Source: Pseudoalteromonas luteoviolacea (GTDB taxonomy: Bacteria; Pseudomonadota; Gammaproteobacteria; Enterobacterales; Alteromonadaceae). Taken from it: 64,000 bases of DNA. Where the stretch lies: positions 1-64,000 of the forward strand of contig NZ_JAKFZS010000021.1 of assembly GCF_021654285.1 (NCBI RefSeq). The letters are read 5' to 3'. The notes below the pieces were generated by a model that searched no databases, was not told where the DNA came from, and worked only from the letters and a program-made list of their open reading frames with translations. Position 1 is the first letter of the stretch; every line of letters begins with the position of its first letter. The translations under genes and the position numbers were made by a program. Of this stretch, positions 52,950-62,918 are shown piece by piece.

Positions 52950-54422
52950 TTATGTTTTGTTTCTCTGCTCTTTCGTAAACGCTCGCAGTTTACGTTTTTG
53001 CGATAAGGTCATTTTATTAGTTCGACCTGAGTAAGGGTTATCCCCTTCTCTGAACTCTATTTTTATTGGCGTGCCCATAATATTCAACGCTTTTCGATAA
53101 TAGTTCATCAAATAGCGTTTATAGCTATCAGGTAGATCATGTACCTGGTTACCATGAATAACAATCCTAGGTGGATTATAACCACCGGCGTGAGCATATT
53201 TAAGCTTAACACGACGACCACGTACTAGAGGTGGTTGGTGATCTGCTTGAGCCATATCCATAATACGTCTAAGCATCGCTGTGCTAACACGCTTAGTCGC
53301 AGACTCGTAAGCCTCATCAACTGACTCAAATAAATGACCAACACCCGTGCCATGTAATGCAGAGATAAAGTGTAACCTTGCAAAATCAATAAAGCCTAAA
53401 CGGCGGTCCAACTCAGACTTAATACGCTCTTTAACATAGTTATCCAAGCCATCCCATTTGTTCACAGCAATAACCAGAGAACGACCTGAATTTAGTGCAA
53501 AACCAAGTAAGCTTAAGTCCTGATCAGAAATACCTTCTCGTGCATCAACCACCAATAGGATCACATTCGCGTCTTCAATTGCTTTCAACGTTTTAATCAC
53601 TGAAAACTTTTCAACCACATCACTGACTTTTTTACGCTTACGAACACCCGCTGTATCAATTAACACGTACTCTCGGTCGTTGCGCGTCATCGGGATATAA
53701 ATAGAGTCTCGCGTTGTGCCAGGCATGTCATAAACAATAACACGCTCTTCACCTAGAATGCGGTTTGTTAGTGTTGACTTACCTACGTTAGGGCGGCCAA
53801 TGATCGCTAATTTTACTGGTTTGTCTTCAAAACCTGTTTTCCCCTCTTCTGGCGCTTCTTCGCCTTCAAGGTAAAGTTCTGTAATACTTTCATCGTCTTG
53901 TTCAATATCATCTTCTTGCTGTGCAAGTTCAGCAATCGTTGGACCTAGTGTTGCGTCCAATAATTGCGTAACACCGCGCCCATGCGCAGCCGCAATTTGA
54001 TGAATATCACCCAAAGCAAGTTGATAAAACTCAGCACAACTAGAATCAGCGTCTATGCCATCTGTTTTGTTGGCAACAATGAAACTTTTCTTTTCTTGCT
54101 TCCTTAAATGTTGTGCAATGGCTTGATCAGCAGCTGTCATACCAGCACGAGCATCTACTAAAAATAGCACGACATCAGCTTCTTCAATCGCCAAAAGCGA
54201 CTGCTCAGCCATCTCCGTTTCAATGCCTTCTTCACTGCCATCAATACCACCTGTATCAACAACTATGAATTCGTAACCATCATAATCAGCCTGACCGTAT
54301 TTACGATCGCGTGTTAGACCAGGAAAGTCGGCAACAAGTGCGTCACGAGTACGCGTTAAACGATTAAATAATGTGGACTTACCCACATTTGGTCGCCCTA
54401 CCAGAGCGATCACAGGAAGCAT
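52950..54422 (-). CDS. der: Ribosome assembly GTPase Der (EngA)
   Basis: A 490-residue GTPase with two tandem G domains for 50S maturation. G1 motifs GRPNVGKST occur twice (near residues 8 and 210), NKTD and NKWD are the specificity motifs, and a KH-like C-terminal domain follows. The linker between G domains is long and acidic (about 168-205), as in other gammaproteobacteria. Confidence 0.97.
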   Translation of the reverse strand: MLPVIALVGRPNVGKSTLFNRLTRTRDALVADFPGLTRDRKYGQADYDGYEFIVVDTGGIDGSEEGIETEMAEQSLLAIEEADVVLFLVDARAGMTAADQAIAQHLRKQEKKSFIVANKTDGIDADSSCAEFYQLALGDIHQIAAAHGRGVTQLLDATLGPTIAELAQQEDDIEQDDESITELYLEGEEAPEEGKTGFEDKPVKLAIIGRPNVGKSTLTNRILGEERVIVYDMPGTTRDSIYIPMTRNDREYVLIDTAGVRKRKKVSDVVEKFSVIKTLKAIEDANVILLVVDAREGISDQDLSLLGFALNSGRSLVIAVNKWDGLDNYVKERIKSELDRRLGFIDFARLHFISALHGTGVGHLFESVDEAYESATKRVSTAMLRRIMDMAQADHQPPLVRGRRVKLKYAHAGGYNPPRIVIHGNQVHDLPDSYKRYLMNYYRKALNIMGTPIKIEFREGDNPYSGRTNKMTLSQKRKLRAFTKEQRNKT

Positions 54423-54444
54423 AGACTACCTCTTCTTTAAACAA

Positions 54445-54470
54445 CAAAAGGCTTCGCAGTGCGAAGCCTT
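54445..54470 (-). terminator. Terminator after bamB
   Basis: A strong 10-bp stem AAGGCTTCGC/GCGAAGCCTT with an AGT loop, then TTTTGTTG on the minus strand. It separates bamB from der, which is on the same strand. Confidence 0.85.
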
Positions 54471-54495
54471 ACTAAAACCTTTACGTCAGGGATGA

Positions 54496-55671
54496 TTAAG
54501 GGATTTTTATCGCACTGATCTCACCATCTCGGGTGTACACGATCAACTTATCATCAACGATAATGGGTTCAACAAAAAAGCCTGAACTATCAAACTCTTG
54601 TCTAGAAACTAAATCACCAGTTTGCTTATCAAGCCAGTGTAAGTTACCTTCCTGATCACCCACTACAACATAATTACCGGCAACCGCTGGAGCAGTTAGG
54701 TACCAGCCTCTTAAGCCAGCTTGACTCCAACGTTCGGTGCCTGAGTCTTTATCTAGAGCATAGAGCACACCATCACTATCTACCAAATAAATAGTATTTA
54801 ATTCAATCGCTAAATCACGATAGCTACTGTACTCACGATCCCAAACTACGTTGCCATTACGCACATCAATGGCTGCAAGCTTTCCATTATACGCTATCGT
54901 GTAGACATACGCACCGGATACAACAGGTTTTGTGTCAACATCAACCAAGCGCTCGAACTCAGACGCACCTTCCGCCAGTGCAACATCCGTACTCCAAGCT
55001 GTAAATCCACTCTCAGCGATCAGTACACTCAGCTTACCGCTTTCTTCACCAATCAACACACCGCCATTAGCAGACGTAGGTGAGCTCAAGCCACGAAGTG
55101 TTAAAGCAGGCACTTCTTGCTCATAGCTCCAACGCTCTTCACCTGTATCTGGGTGCAAAGCAAGTAACTTACCAGAACCCAAGTTGACATAAACCAATCC
55201 ATCACCAGCACTTGGAGAAGATAACGCTTCACCTGGTACCGACTTACGCCAGACTAATTCACCTGTTTCACGGTCAAGGGCAATTACCTCACCATGCTCT
55301 GAGCCTATGTATATTTTGCCATATGCTTGCAAAATACCACCCGATAACTTCGCAGAGTCATCGTCAGCCCAAGGCCAAATTGAGGTGTCTTGTCGCGTAT
55401 CAATTTCCCACAACTGATCACCGCTTTCTACGTTATATGCTGCGACTCGACCTTTTCGCTCTGCCGCAAAAATTCTGTCGTCATGCGCAGTCGGTGTCAA
55501 ACGCGAAAAATAATGCTCAACACCGTCACCCAGTGATTCTTGCCAAACTGTTTGAGGTTCAAATTGATTGACAATCTCAGGGAGCACCAGCTCCTCTTCA
55601 TCATCACTCGATGAACAACCCATTAACGATGCCATACACAATGCCAGTGAGGCCATTGTCAACTTCTTCAT
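54496..55671 (-). CDS. bamB: Outer-membrane assembly lipoprotein BamB
   Basis: A 391-residue lipoprotein of the BAM complex: signal with lipobox LMGC (Cys19), then an eight-bladed PQQ-type beta-propeller with repeats such as GKIYIGSEHGEVIALDRETGELVWR. It helps BamA fold outer-membrane proteins. The yfgM-bamB-der order is the usual one. Confidence 0.95.
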   Translation of the reverse strand: MKKLTMASLALCMASLMGCSSSDDEEELVLPEIVNQFEPQTVWQESLGDGVEHYFSRLTPTAHDDRIFAAERKGRVAAYNVESGDQLWEIDTRQDTSIWPWADDDSAKLSGGILQAYGKIYIGSEHGEVIALDRETGELVWRKSVPGEALSSPSAGDGLVYVNLGSGKLLALHPDTGEERWSYEQEVPALTLRGLSSPTSANGGVLIGEESGKLSVLIAESGFTAWSTDVALAEGASEFERLVDVDTKPVVSGAYVYTIAYNGKLAAIDVRNGNVVWDREYSSYRDLAIELNTIYLVDSDGVLYALDKDSGTERWSQAGLRGWYLTAPAVAGNYVVVGDQEGNLHWLDKQTGDLVSRQEFDSSGFFVEPIIVDDKLIVYTRDGEISAIKIP

Positions 55672-55680
55672 GGCTACTCC

Positions 55681-56295
55681 TTAGTTAGATGCGATTGCTA
55701 AGTCATCCAATTTTATTTGCAGTAACGCATTGTTCTCTGCGCCACCTGCATCAATTGCTGTTTGATAATGCTCACGCGCCTTATCTTTATCGCCTTGCGA
55801 TACGTATATATCACCTTTGATCTCTGCAATTTGTGCATTAAAGCCAGCAGGAACAGGTTGAGACAACGTTGATAAGGCTTGCTCTGCATTGCCTTGAGCG
55901 ACTTGTACACGTGCTAGGCGAAGTACAGCAGTTGCTTTTAATTCTGGACTTTTTACAGTATCGACAATGAACTGTAGCTTTTCAGTTGCTTGTGCTAACT
56001 CACCTTTATCAACCGCTTCTTTTGCTGCAACAAATGCCGCCAGTACTGAATAGTTAGAGTCCGTATTCTCTGCTAAAAACGCATCGCTTTTAGAAAGTAC
56101 TTCACCGCTCTCAATTAACGAGTTATACGCTTCTGAGCTTGCTTCAGCTGAAGAAATTTGATTCTGGTTGTATGCTTTCCAACCATACAATCCACCTAGA
56201 CCTAAAACAGCACCAATTACTAACGAAGTCCCGTTTTCTCTAAAAAAATTCTTTATCGCTTCAGCTTGTTGTTCTTCTGTTGAATAAATTTCCAT
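55681..56295 (-). CDS. yfgM: SecYEG-associated chaperone YfgM
   Basis: A 204-residue inner-membrane protein: short cytoplasmic N-terminus (EIYSTEEQQAEAIKNFFRENG), one membrane helix (about 23-42), and a periplasmic TPR-like domain (about 50-204). YfgM binds the translocon and works with PpiD on incoming outer-membrane proteins. It is 9 bp from bamB and from hisS. Confidence 0.92.
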   Translation of the reverse strand: MEIYSTEEQQAEAIKNFFRENGTSLVIGAVLGLGGLYGWKAYNQNQISSAEASSEAYNSLIESGEVLSKSDAFLAENTDSNYSVLAAFVAAKEAVDKGELAQATEKLQFIVDTVKSPELKATAVLRLARVQVAQGNAEQALSTLSQPVPAGFNAQIAEIKGDIYVSQGDKDKAREHYQTAIDAGGAENNALLQIKLDDLAIASN

Positions 56296-56304
56296 TCTAA
56301 CCTC

Positions 56305-57582
56305 TTACCCTACCAACTCGGCTAGCACAGCGTGCGCTTCAGCCATTGGCAAGATCAATTGTTCTTTTTGTTCGCGTAAATACTTTATTGTGACTGTACC
56401 GTTCGCTATTTCGTCTTCACCAAAAATAAGCGCAACAACTGCACCGCTGTTATCAGCGCGCTTTAGTTGTTTTTTGAAGTTACCTCCCCCGGCATGCACT
56501 TGCACTCTCAGCCCTGGCACTGCATCACGTAATTGTTCAGCAATTGCAGGTGCTTGAATACTTGCAGCATCTCCCATCGCAGCAACATACACATCAACAT
56601 TGCGACGAATTTCACCAACACTGTTAAGCTCTTCTAGTAATAAAACTAGACGCTCCATACCCATAGCAAAACCAACCGCTGGTGTGCCTTTGCCACCAAG
56701 TTGCTCAACCAAGCCATCATAACGGCCACCGGCACAAACAGTACCTTGTGCGCCAAGGCTGTCAGTAACCCACTCAAATACAGTACGGTTATAATAGTCC
56801 AAACCACGTACCAAGTTTTCATTAACCTGATATTCGACGCCAGCGGCGTCTAAACGTTCACATAAATTTGTAAAATGTTGTACTGACTCTTCATCCAAGT
56901 GCTCAGAAAGCTTTGGAGCATCAGCAACAACCGCTTGTACTTCTGGGTTTTTGCTATCTAAAACACGTAGCGGATTAGTGTACATGCGACGAAGTGAATC
57001 TTCATCTAGTCTATCTTTATGCTGTTCTAAATATGCAACTAGCACTTCTTTGTATGCCGCACGTGCTTCATTCGAGCCCAATGAGTTTAGCTCTAAACGT
57101 ACATGCTCAGAGATGCCAAACGCTTTCCATAAGCGCGCAGTTAGGATAATAACTTCAGCATCAATATCTGCTGTGGCAACACCGAAAGTCTCTACACCAA
57201 ACTGATGAAACTGACGATAGCGGCCTTTTTGCGGACGTTCGCGACGAAACATAGGGCCCATATACCAAAGTCTTTGCTCTTGGTTGTACAGTAAGCCGCC
57301 TTCGACACCCGCGCGTACACACACCGCTGTACCCTCAGGACGCAAAGTCAGAGTATCACCGTTGCGGTCTTCAAATGTATACATTTCTTTTTCAACGATA
57401 TCAGTTACTTCACCGATAGAACGTTTAAACAAATCTGTCGATTCAACCACCGGAAAACGAATTTCCTGATAGCCAAAAGCGCCCATTGTATCTCTTAATG
57501 TCGCTTCAATTTTTTGCCAGATCTGAGTCGTGCCTGGCAGGCAATCTTTCATGCCACGAATTGCCTTAATTTGCTTTGCCAC
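56305..57582 (-). CDS. hisS: Histidyl-tRNA synthetase
   Basis: Class II aminoacyl-tRNA synthetase of 425 residues. Motif 2 is MFRRERPQKGRYRQFHQFGVE, the His-specific block is LVRGLDYYNRTVFEW, motif 3 GFAMGMERL; the anticodon-binding domain is C-terminal. Starts the hisS-yfgM-bamB unit. Confidence 0.97.
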   Translation of the reverse strand: MAKQIKAIRGMKDCLPGTTQIWQKIEATLRDTMGAFGYQEIRFPVVESTDLFKRSIGEVTDIVEKEMYTFEDRNGDTLTLRPEGTAVCVRAGVEGGLLYNQEQRLWYMGPMFRRERPQKGRYRQFHQFGVETFGVATADIDAEVIILTARLWKAFGISEHVRLELNSLGSNEARAAYKEVLVAYLEQHKDRLDEDSLRRMYTNPLRVLDSKNPEVQAVVADAPKLSEHLDEESVQHFTNLCERLDAAGVEYQVNENLVRGLDYYNRTVFEWVTDSLGAQGTVCAGGRYDGLVEQLGGKGTPAVGFAMGMERLVLLLEELNSVGEIRRNVDVYVAAMGDAASIQAPAIAEQLRDAVPGLRVQVHAGGGNFKKQLKRADNSGAVVALIFGEDEIANGTVTIKYLREQKEQLILPMAEAHAVLAELVG

Positions 57583-57725
57583 TGAAATTCCTAATTTTTA
57601 ACTATTCTTTTCTCAAAATTACAAGCGCAGGATACAATAAAACCCTGAATACGGTACGAGTAAATGCCTCTATTATACCCTGCTCGATTAAAACGTAAAC
57701 GAAATAAATTCAACCTACAAAAGGC

Positions 57726-58847
57726 TTATTCTTCTATGATTTTTACGTCTATGCTTGGTTGCGCTTCTTTTTTAGCAACATAGTCTCGCACCTGCTCTTC
57801 GAGTTGCTCAACAATATTGTCATTGTCAATTCGTGTTTTTTGACGCTCACCATTAATATAAAGTCCAGAGCGTCGATTTGCACCGGCTAAGCCCAAGTCA
57901 CTCACCAAAGCTTCACCCGGGCCATTCACGACACAACCAATCACAGAAACAGTGATAGGCGAGATGATATCTTCTAATCTTTCTTCTAGCTGATTCATAG
58001 TATTAACAACATCAAACTCTTGTCTTGAACAGCTTGGACAAGCGATAAAGTTAATGCCACGAGAACGGATCCGCAAAGATTTTAGAATATCAAAGCCCAC
58101 TTTGATTTCTTGTACTGGGTCAGCGGCAAGCGATACACGTAACGTGTCACCAATGCCCTCAGCCAGTAGCATGCCTAATCCAACCGCTGATTTCACAGAG
58201 CCCGCTCTAAAACCGCCAGCTTCGGTAATACCAAGGTGAAGGGGCTGATCAATTTCTTTGGCAAGCAAACGGTATGCGCCTACTGCTAAAAACACATCTG
58301 ACGCTTTAACGGACACTTTGAACTGGTCAAAGTTTAACCTTTGAAGAATTTCTACATGGCGCATTGCAGACTCAAGCAACGCCTCTGGTGTTGGCTCGCC
58401 ATACTTCTCTTGTAAGTCGCGCTCAAGTGAGCCGCCATTTACACCGATTCGAATAGGTATATTGCGCTCTTGCGCGGCGTCTACAACGGCTCTAATTCGG
58501 TCTTCACTGCCAATATTGCCGGGGTTAATGCGCAAGCAATCAACACCATACTGTGCCACTTTCAGCGCAATACGGTAATCAAAATGAATGTCTGCAACCA
58601 GTGGGATATCAACTTGCTCTTTGATGCTTTTGAAAGCCTCAGCGGCATCCATGGTTGGTACTGATACACGAACGATGTCTGCGCCAGCATCTTGAATGGC
58701 ACGGATCTGGGCTACTGTGGCATCTACATCGAGTGTGTCCGTATTTGTCATTGATTGCACAGCAATTGGAGCGCCATCTCCAATGGGGACATTACCCACG
58801 TTGATACGTGTGGATTTTCTTCGTTTAATGGGAGATTCTGAAAACAT
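57726..58847 (-). CDS. ispG: (E)-4-hydroxy-3-methylbut-2-enyl-diphosphate synthase IspG
   Basis: A [4Fe-4S] enzyme of the MEP isoprenoid pathway, 373 residues. The TIM-barrel N-terminal part begins RINVGNVPIGDGAPIAVQSMTNT. Cluster ligands are in ACPSCSRQEFD, VIGCVVNGPGEA and a nearby Glu. It follows rodZ by 5 bp in the pilW-rodZ-ispG-hisS order. Confidence 0.97.
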   Translation of the reverse strand: MFSESPIKRRKSTRINVGNVPIGDGAPIAVQSMTNTDTLDVDATVAQIRAIQDAGADIVRVSVPTMDAAEAFKSIKEQVDIPLVADIHFDYRIALKVAQYGVDCLRINPGNIGSEDRIRAVVDAAQERNIPIRIGVNGGSLERDLQEKYGEPTPEALLESAMRHVEILQRLNFDQFKVSVKASDVFLAVGAYRLLAKEIDQPLHLGITEAGGFRAGSVKSAVGLGMLLAEGIGDTLRVSLAADPVQEIKVGFDILKSLRIRSRGINFIACPSCSRQEFDVVNTMNQLEERLEDIISPITVSVIGCVVNGPGEALVSDLGLAGANRRSGLYINGERQKTRIDNDNIVEQLEEQVRDYVAKKEAQPSIDVKIIEE

Positions 58848-58852
58848 GACGA

Positions 58853-59845
58853 CTACTCTGCTAACGGTAATTTAAACTTTGCTAAACGGTTTCTTGGTAA
58901 CCCTGAAATATCGACTGGTTGACCATCCAACTCGATACTAACCACTTGATGTTTGCCTAAAACAACAGAAAAAGGCGCTTGACCTGTCACTGTCATTGTA
59001 TATCCAGCCTTTTTTACACCAAATGCAACGCGCTCTTCGGTTGCATCAAAAATTTCGACCCAGCTATCCTCTTCAAAAAACATGACAACCGTACTTTGCT
59101 CAACTGCAGTTGCATTTGATTCAACAGCCACAATTGGCTCGTTCTGTACACTCTGACTATTATCTTCAACTATCACTGGTGTAACTTCGGCTGTACGCTC
59201 AGGTATAGCGCCGGAATCTGACTCATTGTCTGAAACAACCTCAGCTATTTTGTCGTCAGTCAAGGGCTGCTGCTCTGATGCAGGCGTATTCAAGTTAGCT
59301 GTGTCAGTGTTTTGCACCGGTGCATTGATTGCTTGCGTATTTAAACCAGTTGAGCGCTCTAGAGTACGCGCTGCAGCTACAGAACTTGACGCTGAAGCCG
59401 GTTCAGTTAACCCACTGACGTCATCCGAGCTCTCGCCATTACTTGCCGTTTGCCACCACCAAAATGCCGATAAGCCAACAAACACCACTAACATTAAATA
59501 GCTGACGATCATCAATCGATTATCGTTGGCTTCTTTTTCAGTGCGCCTTGAAAAACTCTTCATATTTCGCTTGTGCTCAGGGACATCTGAAGACTCATAC
59601 AATGCGAGTATTTGCTCACTTTCCAAGCCTAATAAAGCACTGTAACTCTTAACGTAGCCCCGCACAAAAGTTTCAGGTCCTAGGCTCTGATACTCATCAT
59701 TCTCAAGCTTGGTAATTTGCGTATGGTTTAATTTTAAACGGGCAGCAATATCCTCAAAACTAAGGTTTTGCTCAGTTCTGGCTTTCGCTAAGGTCTGACC
59801 GAGGGACATTGACTCAGTCTTCGTTTCATTCTCTTCTAAATTCAT
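58853..59845 (-). CDS. rodZ: Cell-shape protein RodZ
   Basis: A 330-residue single-pass membrane protein that links MreB to the cell-wall machinery. N-terminal HTH (about 14-80; NLSFEDIAARLKLNHTQITKLENDEY), basic linker, membrane helix (about 110-130), a Ser/Thr/Asn/Glu-rich periplasmic linker, and a C-terminal beta domain (DUF4115, about 250-330). Its ATG overlaps the pilW stop as ATGA. Confidence 0.94.
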   Translation of the reverse strand: MNLEENETKTESMSLGQTLAKARTEQNLSFEDIAARLKLNHTQITKLENDEYQSLGPETFVRGYVKSYSALLGLESEQILALYESSDVPEHKRNMKSFSRRTEKEANDNRLMIVSYLMLVVFVGLSAFWWWQTASNGESSDDVSGLTEPASASSSVAAARTLERSTGLNTQAINAPVQNTDTANLNTPASEQQPLTDDKIAEVVSDNESDSGAIPERTAEVTPVIVEDNSQSVQNEPIVAVESNATAVEQSTVVMFFEEDSWVEIFDATEERVAFGVKKAGYTMTVTGQAPFSVVLGKHQVVSIELDGQPVDISGLPRNRLAKFKLPLAE

Positions 59846-61530
59846 AAAATATAGTTATTGGGATCTACTATTAAAATGCGTCGCCCAGGAGTTAGGGCAA
59901 CATCAGGTGTTAATCTGTTCCAGCGCATCAAATCATCGATGAGTAGCTTGTGTTTCATTGCAATATCAAACAACGATTCCCCCTTGACGATGGCATGTGT
60001 CGTGTTGGGGTCATTTAAATAAACAACTTGATCAACGGACACTCTGTCTGACTTTTTCAACGCATTCCATTTTAGCAACTTTTCGAGCTTAATATTATAT
60101 TTTACAGACACACTGAATAAGTTTTCTCCCAGTTCTATGCGGTGCGTTGGCACCTTTGGAAGTAGCACTTCTTCATTTAGTAATCGCCCAGAGCTATCTG
60201 GCTCTGCATAACGAACTTGTGGCTCCTGCGAAAACGTTATTTTACTCGGGTCTACACGATGAAACACAACCTGCTCTGAACCTGCTGATTTTTTGGTCGT
60301 TGTTGAGAAACGTACTTTCGGCTCTTCAGTCGCCTTTTTGACAACATTCTCATCCAACTTAGTTGCTTCACGGGAAGGTACTGTACTCACTGAGCGTGAA
60401 CCACTCGTGAACGCTTGAGCCTCAGGTGAAACGAGCTCAGTCACTGTTGTAGTGCGATGCTGTGTTTCTGTTGTTTGAGGTGCTTCACCCCGTGTCTTTG
60501 TCAGTAATGAGCGAGTGGGTAAAGTCGTAGCTGAGTACCTTTCTTTGGGCTGATTTTGCGCTTTGTCAGCAACGGGAGCTGGTACCTTTCGCTTTATCTT
60601 AATCTGCGGATTAGCCACTACATGATTGTCATCAAGCTGAGTGATTTTATTGAGCTGAGCGGTTCTATATTGCTCTTTTAATTGCTCAAATTCACTTAAA
60701 TCTAATGTATTATTCAGAACTAAACGCGCTTCAACAGAACTTGGATAAGTTTGTAATAGCAAAGCCTCTAATTCCTGAGCATATTGCAATCGACCCATTC
60801 TGGCCGACAACAGATGCTCTAGCAGCATTCCACGTGCTGATACAAACCCTTTATTGGCATAGACCTTTAATACATCCTCAGCTCGGTGTAATTCACTTTT
60901 TGCATAAAACACACTGGCCATCAAAATCAACACAGATTGACGCTGAGAGTTATGATCTAAAGCGCGCTTCAAATAATCTAGCGCAAGGTCAAAGTTGTCT
61001 TGGCGCAGCGCACACAATGCGAGATTCTCGTAGCTCTCTGCAACACGCAGATAACTCGGAATATCAATGGCCTTAAAAAACTGTTCCGTCGCAGCATCAT
61101 AGTCCCCTATGCGACATAAAAAAGCACCGTAGTTATTACGTGTGTTGGGATCATTCGGGCCATATGTTAGCGCGCTGACATACGCTGTTTGTGCCTTCTC
61201 ATCTTCACCGACCTGCTCAAAGTAATAAGCAAGGGCATAATGGCTTTCAGGTAGTTTTGGAGCTAAGGTTAAAGCTCGGTCAAGGTTATATTTTGCTTGA
61301 GTATTGTTGCCCGTATTAAGGTACTGTAAGGCGAGGGCAATACGGGTTTTAGCCGCATCTTGGTTGTTGGTCTTTTTTTGCACTACCGGCTTGTTATTGT
61401 TTGCGTAACGAGTCTCCGTTACACAACCGCTTAAGCTCGAAAATATCGCGACACCACAAATCCCGCTCAACAAACGCCGAGGTATACAAAACGCTAACTG
61501 AGTGAGTAAACCATCCTTTAAAGCAGGCAT
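59842..61530 (-). CDS. pilW: Type IV pilus lipoprotein PilW with C-terminal LysM pair
   Basis: A 562-residue outer-membrane lipoprotein. Signal with lipobox LSGC (Cys36), then a TPR superhelix (about 55-290) matching PilF/PilW, the pilotin for the PilQ secretin. This is followed by a disordered Thr/Ser/Lys-rich linker (about 300-455) and two LysM domains (about 462-510 and 512-560; HRIELGENLFSVSVKYNI and HAIVKGESLFDIAMKHKL). Ordinary PilF/PilW stops after the TPRs at about 250 residues, so this is a fusion that could bind peptidoglycan. Coupled to rodZ. Confidence 0.88.
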   Translation of the reverse strand: MPALKDGLLTQLAFCIPRRLLSGICGVAIFSSLSGCVTETRYANNNKPVVQKKTNNQDAAKTRIALALQYLNTGNNTQAKYNLDRALTLAPKLPESHYALAYYFEQVGEDEKAQTAYVSALTYGPNDPNTRNNYGAFLCRIGDYDAATEQFFKAIDIPSYLRVAESYENLALCALRQDNFDLALDYLKRALDHNSQRQSVLILMASVFYAKSELHRAEDVLKVYANKGFVSARGMLLEHLLSARMGRLQYAQELEALLLQTYPSSVEARLVLNNTLDLSEFEQLKEQYRTAQLNKITQLDDNHVVANPQIKIKRKVPAPVADKAQNQPKERYSATTLPTRSLLTKTRGEAPQTTETQHRTTTVTELVSPEAQAFTSGSRSVSTVPSREATKLDENVVKKATEEPKVRFSTTTKKSAGSEQVVFHRVDPSKITFSQEPQVRYAEPDSSGRLLNEEVLLPKVPTHRIELGENLFSVSVKYNIKLEKLLKWNALKKSDRVSVDQVVYLNDPNTTHAIVKGESLFDIAMKHKLLIDDLMRWNRLTPDVALTPGRRILIVDPNNYIL

Positions 61531-61597
61531 TGACCACCTTTTTGCTAAGACACAGTGGCTCTATATTACCTGAAAGCCACTGTGTTTCATCTATTTT

Positions 61598-62728
61598 TTA
61601 GCCTACTTTTACTGCTATCGAATTATCTTGGTTTTGCTGCTTTCTCACCACACGTTTGGTTCTATCAACAACATCACCCACTAATTGACCACAAGCAGCA
61701 TCAATGTCGTCACCGCGTGTGCGTCGAACGATACAAGTTAGGCCCGCAGCCTGTAGCACTTTAGAGAAGCGATCGATTCTACTATTACTCGAACGACCGT
61801 ATTCATTTCCCGGGAATGGGTTGAATGGGATCAAGTTAATTTTCGATGGTGTGCCTTTCAACACTTGCACTAACTCATGTGCATGATCTGTGCTGTCGTT
61901 CACACCTTGCAGCATCACATATTCAATGGTGACATCTTTGTTTGCTTTTGAACCATCAATATAACGACGACATGCCGCTAAAAACTCTTCAATCGGGTAT
62001 TTTTTGTTGATTGGAACCAACTCGTCGCGCAGTGGGTTATTCGGCGCATGAAGAGAAATCGCTAAAGCAACATCAATTTTCTCTTTTAAAATATCGAGTG
62101 CTGGTACTACCCCAGATGTACTTAGAGTAACTCGACGCTTTGACAAACCAAATGCCCAGTCATCCATCATTAATTCCATCGCAGGCACAACATTGTTGAT
62201 GTTTAGAAGTGGTTCACCCATGCCCATCATTACAACGTTAGTAATGGGTCGCTTAGTGCTATCACCATCATGCAGACCAATGTCTGTTGCGACACGCCAT
62301 ACCTGACCGATGATTTCAGATACCTTTAAATTACGGTTAAAGCCTTGCTGCGCAGTTGAGCAGAAAGTGCATTCAAGCGCACACCCAACCTGAGATGATA
62401 CACATAAAGTTGCACGGTCTTTTTCTGGGATCCAAACAGTTTCAACTTCTTGACCACCTTCTAGGATCATCGCGTACTTAATTGTGCCATCACTTGCGAC
62501 TTGCTTGACTGAAATCTCAGGCGCTTTAATTTCGCACTGGCTCTGCAATTTAGCACGCAACTTTTTATTGATATTACTCATATCATCAAAGTTATCGATG
62601 CCAAAGTGATACATCCACTTCATCACCTGATCGGCGCGGAATGGCTTTTCGCCAAATGAAGCAAATAACTCGCGCATCCCCTCGCGGTTTAAATCTAATA
62701 GGTTAATTTTTTTCTCAGTCGTGGCCAT
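61598..62728 (-). CDS. rlmN: 23S rRNA/tRNA adenine-C2 methyltransferase RlmN
   Basis: Radical-SAM enzyme of 376 residues that methylates A2503 of 23S rRNA and A37 of some tRNAs. The cluster motif is CALECTFCSTAQQG; the methyl-carrying cysteine lies near the C-terminus in DDIDAACGQL. Upstream of pilW on the same strand. Confidence 0.97.
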   Translation of the reverse strand: MATTEKKINLLDLNREGMRELFASFGEKPFRADQVMKWMYHFGIDNFDDMSNINKKLRAKLQSQCEIKAPEISVKQVASDGTIKYAMILEGGQEVETVWIPEKDRATLCVSSQVGCALECTFCSTAQQGFNRNLKVSEIIGQVWRVATDIGLHDGDSTKRPITNVVMMGMGEPLLNINNVVPAMELMMDDWAFGLSKRRVTLSTSGVVPALDILKEKIDVALAISLHAPNNPLRDELVPINKKYPIEEFLAACRRYIDGSKANKDVTIEYVMLQGVNDSTDHAHELVQVLKGTPSKINLIPFNPFPGNEYGRSSNSRIDRFSKVLQAAGLTCIVRRTRGDDIDAACGQLVGDVVDRTKRVVRKQQNQDNSIAVKVG

Positions 62729-62875
62729 GAAACAACCTCAGTTCAGGTGACGGATTGAACAACATAAATAAAAGCGCGCAATTGTACAAAAATCAATCAA
62801 ACATCGCAATGATGTAATCGCTTTCAAAAACACCCCAATTGCTTTTCAAAACGATCAATACGTATTAAAGGGATT

Positions 62876-62900
62876 AAAAAAGGGCCCGAGAGCCCTTTTT
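62876..62900 (-). terminator. Terminator after ndk
   Basis: AAAAAGGGC/GCCCTTTTT stem with a 6-nt loop and a T run on the minus strand, 18 bp past the ndk stop codon. Confidence 0.9.
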
Positions 62901-62918
62901 CATCTGCTCAACTCGAAA

